DNA from: JAFGLY01 sp041309225
Lineage (GTDB): Bacteria; Myxococcota_A; UBA796; JAFGLY01
Direction of reading: 5' to 3'
Length of the DNA: 5,322 nt
NCBI GenBank assembly: GCA_041309225.1
Contig: JBFYZZ010000214.1
Coordinates: forward strand, 1-5,322
Positions 1 through 5,322 of the stretch are shown piece after piece; the first letter of the stretch is position 1; each line of letters begins with the position of its first letter. The notes under the pieces were generated by a model, which searched no databases, was not told the DNA's origin, and was given only the letters and a program-made list of their open reading frames with translations. A program made the translations under genes and the position numbers.

Positions 1-289
1 GGCTGCGGTCCTCGTGGAGGATCGCGAGGTCCCCGAGGCCGCGGCGGGCCGCTGCGAGGGCGTTGGACGTGCCGGGCCGGTCCCAGTGGAGCGTGACGTG
101 GGCACCGGGCGGGACGGGACGCCCGGCCTCGTGGGGTGCGGCCGTCACGCCGTCCACGTCCACCTTCCCGCTGGCCACGGCCTCCCCTGCCCGGCGGCGG
201 CCACCCACACCGGGCAGGGCGGCGACCACCCGGTCGAGGCGCAGGCCGGCCTGGGCGGGGGTCACGACGTGGGCGGAGGACCTTGTCAC
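1..289 (-). CDS. RluA-family pseudouridine synthase, N-terminal part (runs off left edge)
   Basis: This is the 5' end of a minus-strand gene, about 96 codons, open to the left edge. Translation from GTG at 289 gives an N-terminus beginning MTRSSAHVVTPAQAG, followed by an S4 RNA-binding domain: RLDRVVAALPG at about residues 18-28, then GRRRAGEAVASGKVDVDG at about 30-47. After a strand ending in VTLHW, the visible part ends with LAILHEDRS, matching the conserved lead-in (I-x-Y/H-E-D) to the catalytic domain of RluA/RluC/RluD enzymes. Such enzymes convert specific uridines of 23S rRNA (some of tRNA) to pseudouridine in the cytoplasm. The catalytic HRLD-type motif lies outside the window, so activity and the exact subgroup cannot be judged. 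GTG at 289 places the S4 domain at the usual distance from the start and leaves room for the promoter. An in-frame ATG at 343 would add 18 residues of no recognisable character. The gene is divergent from the efflux operon and probably unrelated to it in function. Confidence 0.85.
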   Translation of the reverse strand, partial: MTRSSAHVVTPAQAGLRLDRVVAALPGVGGRRRAGEAVASGKVDVDGVTAAPHEAGRPVPPGAHVTLHWDRPGTSNALAAARRGLGDLAILHEDRS

Positions 290-336
290 CGTTCTTTCAT
301 AGCCGTGGTCGGATCGTCCGTCCGGGCGGATCGCCG

Positions 337-365
337 TCGCCATCGTCGATTCGCCGTGTTATACA
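337..365 (+). promoter_or_regulatory. Candidate promoter of the efflux operon (extended -10)
   Basis: A -35-like TCGCCA (337-342, four of six to TTGACA) is followed after 17 bp by TATACA (360-365, four of six to TATAAT). The -10 is preceded by TGt at 357-359, giving an extended -10 element. The start of transcription would fall near 372, leaving a leader of about 35 nt before the adaptor ATG at 407. The element overlaps the minus-strand -10 almost completely, so the two promoters should compete. A short palindrome, ATCG-t-CGAT (342-350), lies in the spacer. This is inference from consensus matching; the host sigma factor is unknown. Confidence 0.42.
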
Positions 366-399
366 AGATGAGGCCATCGAGTCCAATTCGTTCAACACG
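355..399. promoter_or_regulatory. Possible operator: inverted CGTGTT half-sites around the shared -10
   Basis: CGTGTTATAC (355-364) reappears on the opposite strand as CGTGTTGAAC (399 down to 390), with 8 of 10 bases the same. The pair brackets the region from the shared -10 to the start of the adaptor leader. A dimeric regulator bound here would block the operon promoter, and the operon encodes a TetR-family protein. The span is wider than a usual TetR operator (about 15-30 bp), so it would need two dimers or may be chance. Confidence 0.2.
358..386 (-). promoter_or_regulatory. Candidate sigma70-type promoter for the pseudouridine synthase gene
   Basis: On the minus strand a -10 hexamer TATAAC (363 down to 358, five of six matches to TATAAT) follows a weak -35 TTGGAC (386 down to 381, three of six) at exactly 17 bp. 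Transcription would start near 351 and give a leader of about 62 nt before the GTG at 289. The predicted start also falls just ahead of the alternative ATG at 343, which argues against that ATG. The -10 lies in one of the few AT-rich spots of the window. It is assigned by eye only. Confidence 0.4.
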
Positions 400-406
400 T
401 CCAGCC

Positions 407-1528
407 ATGCCCCTCACCCGTACCCTTTCCATCGTGGCCGTCTGCCTCGTCGGCGTACCGCTCCTCGCCCGTACGGGCGTGGTGGTCTGGACGAGGCTCG
501 GCGGGGTCGATCCCGTGGAGCCGCCCCCGGTTCCGGTGGCCGTCGTGCGGGTGGCGCCGGCCCCCTTCGAGCGCACCGTGGCCATCGCCGGCACCCTCGA
601 GCCGGTCCGCTCCGTGGACGTCTTCCCCAAGGTGGGAGGCCGGGTCATCGGCGTGCAGGTGACGCTGGGGGAGCGGGTCCGGGCCGGGCAGGCCCTCGCC
701 GTGGTCGAGTCCACCGAGTACGCGCTCCAGGCCGGTCAGGCGGAGGCCGGGTTCACCATCGCCGGTCTCGCCGCCGAGACCGCCCGGCGCACCATGGGCC
801 GCCTCGACGAGGTGCGGGAGCGCCTGGGCGCCGACGCGCTCTCCCAGCAGGACTACGAGGAGGCCCGGATCAAGGCCGACGGGGCGGCCACCCAGGCCGA
901 GGTGGCGCGCTTCGGGCGGGACCTCGCCCGACGGATGGTGGAGAACGCCACCATCGCCAGCCCCATCGACGGGGTGATCTCCCGGGTCGACGCCCGGGAG
1001 GGCGCCATGGTCGGCTCGGAGTACCCGGCCTTCCACGTGGACGACCTCACCTCCCTGGTGGTGCGCTGCCAGGTGGGCGACGCCGATCTGCCCTGGATCC
1101 GGCCGGGCCAGACCGTCCGCCTCCGCGCCGACCACCAGGCGGAGCTGACCGGCACGGTCACGGGCGTCTCCCCCACGCTCGACGCCATGACCCGCCGGGC
1201 ACCGGTGGAGATCGCGGTGCCCAACCCGGGCGGCGCTCTCGTCGGCAACCTCTTCGCCCGTGGCGAGATCGTCGTCTCCACCGACGAGGCCACGCTGGTC
1301 CTCCCCCTGGAGACGGTCGAGCGATCCCTCGAGGGCGATCGCGTGCGCCTGGCCCGGGGCGAGGTCGTGGCCACGGTGCCCGTCACCATCCTCGGCGAGT
1401 CGGGCGACACCGTGGCCGTGAGCGGCCTGGCGCCCGGTGACGCCGTGATCGTGCCCGGGGCCCAGACCCTCGGCGACGGGGAGCGGGTGCGCGTCGTGGA
1501 GGTCGTCGCCGGCGCCGCGGAGCCGTAG
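407..1528 (+). CDS. RND efflux periplasmic adaptor (membrane fusion protein, HlyD/AcrA type)
   Basis: This 373-residue protein is the periplasmic adaptor that links an RND pump to its outer-membrane duct. A hydrophobic N-terminal segment (about residues 7-27) serves as signal or membrane anchor. Cys13 is preceded by Val-Ala-Val, a poor lipobox, so a lipoprotein is unlikely. The first half of the lipoyl-like domain is at about 72-101 (GGRVIGVQVTLGERVRAGQ), an alpha-helical hairpin spans about 104-180, and the second lipoyl half is at 181-203 (ATIASPIDGVISRVDAREGA). A beta-barrel covers about 213-292 and a membrane-proximal domain about 297-367 (LETVERSLEGDRV onward, then LAPGDAVIVPG). Length and domain order are ordinary for AcrA/MexA relatives. 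ATG 407 is preferred because the likely promoter places the transcript start near 372. An in-frame ATG at 368 would fall upstream of that and adds 13 residues, and the frame stays open far upstream without homologous content. No clear Shine-Dalgarno sequence precedes 407, so the exact start is uncertain. It is first in the operon; the pump gene begins 12 nt after its stop. Confidence 0.93.
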   Translation: MPLTRTLSIVAVCLVGVPLLARTGVVVWTRLGGVDPVEPPPVPVAVVRVAPAPFERTVAIAGTLEPVRSVDVFPKVGGRVIGVQVTLGERVRAGQALAVVESTEYALQAGQAEAGFTIAGLAAETARRTMGRLDEVRERLGADALSQQDYEEARIKADGAATQAEVARFGRDLARRMVENATIASPIDGVISRVDAREGAMVGSEYPAFHVDDLTSLVVRCQVGDADLPWIRPGQTVRLRADHQAELTGTVTGVSPTLDAMTRRAPVEIAVPNPGGALVGNLFARGEIVVSTDEATLVLPLETVERSLEGDRVRLARGEVVATVPVTILGESGDTVAVSGLAPGDAVIVPGAQTLGDGERVRVVEVVAGAAEP

Positions 1529-1540
1529 CAGGCCCCCGCC

Positions 1541-4500
1541 ATGTGGCTCTCCAGCGTTTCCGTGCGCCGGCCGGTCCTGGCCACCATGGTGGCGGTCGTG
1601 CTCATGATCCTGGGCGTGATCGGGCTGATGCGGCTCCCGGTGGACCTCTTCCCCGACGTCTCCATGCCCGTGGTGAGCGTGATCGTGCCGTGGCCCGGCG
1701 CGGACCCGGAGCAGGTGGAGCGCGACGTCGTCCGCCCCGTGGAGGACGCCATCGCGGGGATCGGCGGCCTGGAGGACACCTACGCGTCCGCGCGCCAGCA
1801 CGTGGGCGTGGTCACCGCGGTCTTCGCGATGGACGTGTCGCTCCAGGAGGCGGTGGACCAGGTCGCCGAGCGGCTGGACGCCGTCCGCACCGCCTTTCCG
1901 GACGGCGTGGGCGAGCCGTTCCTGCGCCGGATCGATCCGGCCGCCTCCCCGGTCCTGACCCTCGCCCTGGCCTCGGGCCTCGATCCGCTCGCCACGCGCG
2001 ACCTCGCCTCACGAGTGGTGAAGCCCGCCCTGGAGCAGGTGCGGGGGGTGGGGGCGGTCACGCTCCTGGGTGGAGAGGAGCGCGAGATCCAGGTGCTCCT
2101 CGACCTGCCGAAGCTGGCGGAGCTCAGGATCCCCCTGCTCCAGGTGGCCCAGCTCGTGGGCCTCGACACCCGCGACATCCCGGGCGGGTCGCTCCTCGTG
2201 GGGCCCGCGAGCGTCGCCCTGCGGAGCCGGGGCCGGGTCGCCAGCCTCGAGGAGCTCGGATCCATCGTGATCCAGGGCTTCCCCCGCCCCGTCTACCTGC
2301 GGGACGTGGCCACCCTGGTCGACGGCCGGAAGGATCTCGAGACCATCGCCCGCGTGGACGGCGACCGGGCGGTCACGCTCGACGTGGTGAAGGAGGCTGG
2401 CGCCAACTCCGTGGCCGTGGTGGACCGGGTCCGCGACCGCCTGGCCTCCCTCGACCTGCCGCCCGGGGTCCAGGTGGCGCCGGTCATCGACACCACCGTC
2501 ATGGCCCGCGACATGCTGCACGACATGAAGCGCACGCTGGGCCTGGGCGCGGCCATGGCGGTGCTGGTGGTGTTCCTGTTCATGGTGGACTGGCGGTCCA
2601 CCCTGATCTCCGGCGTGGCCCTGCCCACGTCGCTCGTCACCACCTTCTTCTTCATGTGGCTGGCCGGCTTCAGCCTCAACATGCTGACGCTCGTCGCCAT
2701 GAGCCTCGCCATCGGCATCCTCATCGACGACGCCGTGGTCGTCCGGGAGGTCATCTACCGGCACCAGCACGCGGGGGAGGATCCCGTGACGGCGGCACTC
2801 CAAGGGACCCGGGAGGTGGCGCTCGCGGTCCTGGCCACCACCCTGTCCATCCTCGCGGTGTTCGTGCCCGTGGGGTTCGTGGGCGGCCTCGTGGGGCAGT
2901 TCTTCGCCCAGTTCGGCCTCACGATCGCCATCGCTGTGATCGTGTCCCTGTTCATCGCCTTCACGCTCGACCCCATGCTGTCGGCGCGCATCGGCCGCGT
3001 GATCCCGGTGGAGCGGCGCTCGCGGCCGGCGCGCGCGCTCCTGGGCTTCTGGGAGCGCGTGAACGATGGGTACCGGGGGGCTCTGTCCTGGGCCCTCGAC
3101 CACGGCCGTACGGTGATCGGCGCGGCCGCCGTCCTGTTCGCGGCCAGCGTCGCCATGGCGGCGCTCACGGGCTTCGAGTTCATGCCCCGCTACGACCGCA
3201 GCGGGTTCCAGGTGAACCTCGACCTCGCGCCCTACACCTCCCTCGCCTCGGCCGAGCGGGTGGCCGGCACGGTGGAGGCGCGGCTGGCCGAGGTCCCGGA
3301 GGTGCTCCGCACGTACACGCTGGTGGGGCCGGACGGCGCCTCGGACCGCGTGACGATGCGGGTGGAGACCGTCCCCAAGCGCTCGCGGGAGCGCGACGTG
3401 TACGCGATCCAGGCGGACGCACGGGCCCGACTCGCCGATCTGCCGGGGGTCACCGTCTCCGTCACCGATCCGCCGCTCCTCGAGGGGCTCGAGATGGGCG
3501 ATGCGATCGAGATCGAGGTGCGGGGGGAGAATCTCCCCGCCATGGCGCGGGTGGCGGAGGCCATCCGGCAGGGGGTCCGGCGGATCCCGGGCGCCGCCGA
3601 CGTGGTCTCCTCCTGGCGCCCGCCCCGGCCCGAGCTGGCCCTCGACGTCGACCGGGAGCAGGCCGCGGCTGCGGGCCTCTCGGTGGGCCAGGCCGGGCTG
3701 GCCCTGCGCATGGCCGTCGCCGGCCAGGTGGTGGGTGCCCTCGTCGAGGGCGATCAGGCCCACGACATCCGGATCCTGGCCCGGCCCGAGGACCGCTCCC
3801 CCGAGACGCTGCTGCCCTGTGTCCTCCTGCTCTCCCCCCTCCCCCGTCTCGACGATCCCTGGGGCCGGGGCACGCCGGTGGCGCTCGAGAACGTGGCCCG
3901 TCTGACCTGGTCGAGCACACCGGGCAACCTCGAGCGCCACGATCGGATGCGCACCCTCGTGGTGTCGTGCGGCGTGGTGGGCCGGGCCCTGTCCGACGTG
4001 GAGGCGGACGTGAGGCAGCTGCTGGCGGGCATCGAGCGCCCCCCCGGGGTGGACACCCGCATCGGGGGCGACGTCGATCTCGCGCGCGACGCCATGGGCA
4101 GCATGCTCTTCGCCCTGGGCCTGGCCGTGGCCATGGTCTACGCCGTGCTGGCGGCCCAGTTCGAGTCGTTCGTCCACCCCTTCACGATCATGCTGTCCCT
4201 CCCGCTCGCCATCGTGGGGGCCATCTCCACCATCTTCCTGGCGGGGTGGCCGGTGGGCATTCCCACCATGCTCGGGGTGATCCTCCTCGTGGGCATCGTG
4301 ACCAAGAACGCGATCCTCCTCGTGGATCGAGCGCTCCTGGCCGTCCGCGAGGGTCGCGCCCCCCGCGAGGCCATGCTCGAGGCGGGCCACCTGCGCCTGC
4401 GCCCCATCCTCATGACCTCGCTCGCCATGATCCTCGGGATGACGCCCGCGGCGCTGTCGCAGGGCTCGGGCAGCGAGGTCCAGCAGCCCCTCGCCCTGCC

Positions 4501-4630
4501 CGTCATCGGCGGCCTCATCGCCTCCACCCTCCTCACCCTCTTCGTAGTCCCGGTGGCCTGGCTGTGGGTGGAGAGGGTACGGGCCCGGCTGCGACGCGTC
4601 CCCCGGAGGTCCGGCCATGACTACGCGTGA
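1541..4630 (+). CDS. RND efflux pump, inner-membrane transporter (HAE-1/AcrB-like)
   Basis: A full-length 1029-residue RND transporter that exports substrates from periplasm and inner membrane using proton influx. It has the family's duplicated layout: TM1 at about 11-30, a first periplasmic domain at about 31-330, TM2-TM6 between about 331 and 480, TM7 at about 523-543, a second periplasmic domain at about 544-850, and TM8-TM12 from about 852 to 1010. The start (VRRPVLATM, then LPVDLFPDVSMPVV) and the WPGADPEQVERDVV stretch are typical. Residues of the proton relay are present: Asp396-Asp397 in TM4 (GILIDDAVVVREV) and Lys922 in TM10 (TKNAILLVD), matching Asp407/Asp408/Lys940 of AcrB, so the pump should be active. 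The docking-domain region about 757-780 is poorly conserved and slightly long. The only two cysteines are Cys760 and Cys810, both periplasmic. The hydrophobic/amphiphilic (HAE-1) rather than heavy-metal (CzcA) assignment rests on the TM4 sequence and general likeness; the substrate is unknown. It starts 12 nt after the adaptor stop, behind a weak purine-rich site (about 1527-1532), and its end overlaps the regulator gene by 14 nt. Confidence 0.97.
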   Translation: MWLSSVSVRRPVLATMVAVVLMILGVIGLMRLPVDLFPDVSMPVVSVIVPWPGADPEQVERDVVRPVEDAIAGIGGLEDTYASARQHVGVVTAVFAMDVSLQEAVDQVAERLDAVRTAFPDGVGEPFLRRIDPAASPVLTLALASGLDPLATRDLASRVVKPALEQVRGVGAVTLLGGEEREIQVLLDLPKLAELRIPLLQVAQLVGLDTRDIPGGSLLVGPASVALRSRGRVASLEELGSIVIQGFPRPVYLRDVATLVDGRKDLETIARVDGDRAVTLDVVKEAGANSVAVVDRVRDRLASLDLPPGVQVAPVIDTTVMARDMLHDMKRTLGLGAAMAVLVVFLFMVDWRSTLISGVALPTSLVTTFFFMWLAGFSLNMLTLVAMSLAIGILIDDAVVVREVIYRHQHAGEDPVTAALQGTREVALAVLATTLSILAVFVPVGFVGGLVGQFFAQFGLTIAIAVIVSLFIAFTLDPMLSARIGRVIPVERRSRPARALLGFWERVNDGYRGALSWALDHGRTVIGAAAVLFAASVAMAALTGFEFMPRYDRSGFQVNLDLAPYTSLASAERVAGTVEARLAEVPEVLRTYTLVGPDGASDRVTMRVETVPKRSRERDVYAIQADARARLADLPGVTVSVTDPPLLEGLEMGDAIEIEVRGENLPAMARVAEAIRQGVRRIPGAADVVSSWRPPRPELALDVDREQAAAAGLSVGQAGLALRMAVAGQVVGALVEGDQAHDIRILARPEDRSPETLLPCVLLLSPLPRLDDPWGRGTPVALENVARLTWSSTPGNLERHDRMRTLVVSCGVVGRALSDVEADVRQLLAGIERPPGVDTRIGGDVDLARDAMGSMLFALGLAVAMVYAVLAAQFESFVHPFTIMLSLPLAIVGAISTIFLAGWPVGIPTMLGVILLVGIVTKNAILLVDRALLAVREGRAPREAMLEAGHLRLRPILMTSLAMILGMTPAALSQGSGSEVQQPLALPVIGGLIASTLLTLFVVPVAWLWVERVRARLRRVPRRSGHDYA
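4605..4609 (+). promoter_or_regulatory. Strong ribosome binding site of the TetR gene
   Basis: GGAGG lies 7 nt before ATG 4617, inside the last codons of the pump gene. It fixes the regulator start and suggests translation independent of, or only partly coupled to, the pump. It is clearly stronger than the sites in front of the adaptor and pump genes. Confidence 0.85.
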
Positions 4631-5219
4631 CGAACGGCGATCCACCCTGCTCGACGCCGCTCGCGACGTCATCCTCAGGTTCGGGTACCGCAAGGCCACG
4701 CTCGAAGACGTGGCCGTGGAGGCCGGGGTGTCCCGGGCTACGGTCTACAACTACTTCACCAGCAAGGAGGAGGTCTTCCAGGCGATCATCCAGCGCGAGG
4801 TGGAGCAGCTGCGCTCGGTGATGCTCGTCACCGCCGATCCCGAGACACCCCCGGACGAACGGCTCCTCGAGTTCGTGCGCGCCCACTTCCGCCACCTGCG
4901 CGCCGTCCGCACGCTCTACCAGGTCACCCAGATCGCCGCGAAGGACGTCATGCCGATGGTGATCGAGGAGATCGAGGGGTTCGACAAGGACGTCCGCTCG
5001 TTCATCGCCACCACCCTCCTGGAGGGCGTGGCCTCCGGACGGTTCCGCCCGGTCGACACCGAAGCCCTGGCCACGGCGCTCCAGGCCGCGCTCCGGGGCC
5101 TGGACGAGGACTTCATGTTCCTGGGCGCCGAGGCCGCCCGTGACGGCGCCCTCCTGCTCTGGGGCACCCTGCTCGCGGGGCTGGTCGCGCCCACGCCCCC
5201 TCCGGAGGAGGGATCGTGA
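4617..5219 (+). CDS. TetR/AcrR-family transcriptional regulator
   Basis: A 200-residue protein with the standard TetR layout. The N-terminal DNA-binding domain covers about residues 7-55: RSTLLDAARDVILRFGYRKA forms helix 1 and its turn, and the helix-turn-helix is at about 28-47 (TLEDVAVEAGVSRATVYNYF), followed by the SKEEVFQAII helix. The remainder (about 60-190) is an all-helical ligand-binding and dimerisation domain with no subgroup signature I can name. Regulators of this kind bind palindromic operators as dimers and release DNA on binding a small hydrophobic compound. Lying between pump and outer-membrane genes, it most likely represses this operon, and therefore itself, and responds to a pump substrate. 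That target is inference. Its ATG overlaps the end of the pump gene by 14 nt behind GGAGG, and its stop overlaps the next gene by 4 nt (GTGA). A regulator cotranscribed in the middle of the operon is less usual than the divergent acrR arrangement. Confidence 0.95.
   Translation: MTTRDERRSTLLDAARDVILRFGYRKATLEDVAVEAGVSRATVYNYFTSKEEVFQAIIQREVEQLRSVMLVTADPETPPDERLLEFVRAHFRHLRAVRTLYQVTQIAAKDVMPMVIEEIEGFDKDVRSFIATTLLEGVASGRFRPVDTEALATALQAALRGLDEDFMFLGAEAARDGALLLWGTLLAGLVAPTPPPEEGS
5204..5213 (+). promoter_or_regulatory. Ribosome binding site of the outer-membrane factor gene
   Basis: GGAGGAGGGA lies directly before GTG 5216 within the final TetR codons. It supports the GTG start, because no other in-frame ATG or GTG start lies close by upstream. 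Confidence 0.8.
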
Positions 5220-5322
5220 TCGCTGCGGCGCTGCTCCTCGCGCCCCTGGCCGCGGCCCCGATCACGCTCGACGAGGCCGTGATGCTGGCCGCCCGTGCCA
5301 ACCCCGAGGTCCGGGTGGCCGA
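5216..5322 (+). CDS. TolC-family outer-membrane efflux protein, N-terminal fragment (runs off right edge)
   Basis: Only 35 codons are visible. GTG 5216 opens a short hydrophobic signal-like stretch (MIAAALLLAPLAAA), probably cut near residue 14. It leads straight into ITLDEAVMLAARANPEVRVA, the recognisable first helix of TolC/OprM-type proteins (usual form L-T-L-x-E-A-V/L, then N-P-x-L/V). Such proteins form trimeric ducts across the outer membrane and periplasm and complete an RND tripartite pump. The signal peptide is unusually short and has no Lys or Arg in its n-region. The start is nevertheless well supported by the strong ribosome binding site and by the 4-nt GTGA overlap with the TetR stop, which points to translational coupling. 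Everything beyond the first helix is outside the window, so completeness cannot be judged. Confidence 0.85.
   Translation, partial: MIAAALLLAPLAAAPITLDEAVMLAARANPEVRVA

Noticed and set aside
286..300. ATG at 300 (minus) as start of the left-hand gene
   Set aside because: It is out of frame with the S4 domain and reaches TGA after four codons (MKER), overlapping the GTG start. At most it is a tiny leader peptide, for which there is no support.
14..406. Upstream extension of the adaptor frame to an ATG at 14
   Set aside because: The extra 131 residues are antisense to the S4 domain of the pseudouridine synthase and cross the intergenic promoter region. Adaptor homology and the signal anchor begin only after 407.
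445..451. Lipoprotein signal at Cys13 of the adaptor
   Set aside because: Val at position -1 and Val at -3 do not fit the lipobox (Leu, then Ala/Ser/Gly before Cys), so a plain anchor or signal peptide is preferred.
392..1801. A 469-codon antisense open frame over the adaptor gene
   Set aside because: It has the same His/Asp/Gly-rich shadow composition and no recognisable domain, and it opposes a well-supported adaptor gene.
1543..4620. A 1025-codon open frame in another plus-strand frame over the pump gene
   Set aside because: The translation is Gly/Arg/Pro/Ala-rich and low in complexity. The overlapping frame encodes an intact RND pump, so this is a codon-bias artefact.
2009..4699. An 896-codon open frame antisense to the pump gene
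   Set aside because: The translation is a low-complexity run rich in His, Asp, Gly, Glu and Arg with no domain pattern. That is the usual shadow of a GC-rich coding strand, and it lies wholly across genes with clear homology.

Overview
The window looks like a chromosomal segment from a GC-rich (roughly 70% by eye, not counted) diderm bacterium. The diderm inference comes from the genes: a resistance-nodulation-division (RND) inner-membrane pump, a periplasmic adaptor and the start of a TolC-type outer-membrane factor only make sense with two membranes. The sequence alone does not fix the phylum. A GC-rich environmental lineage such as Myxococcota, Gemmatimonadota or a GC-rich proteobacterium would fit, but this is a guess.

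Layout. At the left edge, on the minus strand, lies the 5' part of an RluA-type pseudouridine synthase gene (from about base 289 leftwards), carrying its S4 RNA-binding domain. A 117-bp intergenic gap (290-406) follows. It holds a small AT-rich island that reads as a promoter on both strands. From 407 to the right edge, all on the plus strand, is a tightly packed efflux operon: adaptor (407-1528), 12-nt gap, RND pump (1541-4630), 14-nt overlap, TetR-family regulator (4617-5219), 4-nt GTGA overlap, then the start of a TolC-family outer-membrane protein (5216 to the edge).

How the genes work together. The pump uses the proton gradient through an intact Asp-Asp/Lys relay in its membrane domain. 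The adaptor bridges it to the TolC-like duct, giving a tripartite export machine. The TetR protein sits inside the operon between pump and duct genes, so it is made with them. By analogy with AcrR-type regulators it probably represses the operon until a ligand binds, which would be negative feedback. The substrate cannot be told from the sequence.

I did not find an undescribed system here. The points most worth a second look are the overlapping divergent promoters sharing one -10 core, an inverted pair of half-sites around it that could be an operator, the placement of the regulator inside the operon, and a lone pair of cysteines in the periplasmic part of the pump. No RNA genes, mobile elements, CRISPR arrays or terminators were seen, and no gene-free stretch exceeds 300 bases.
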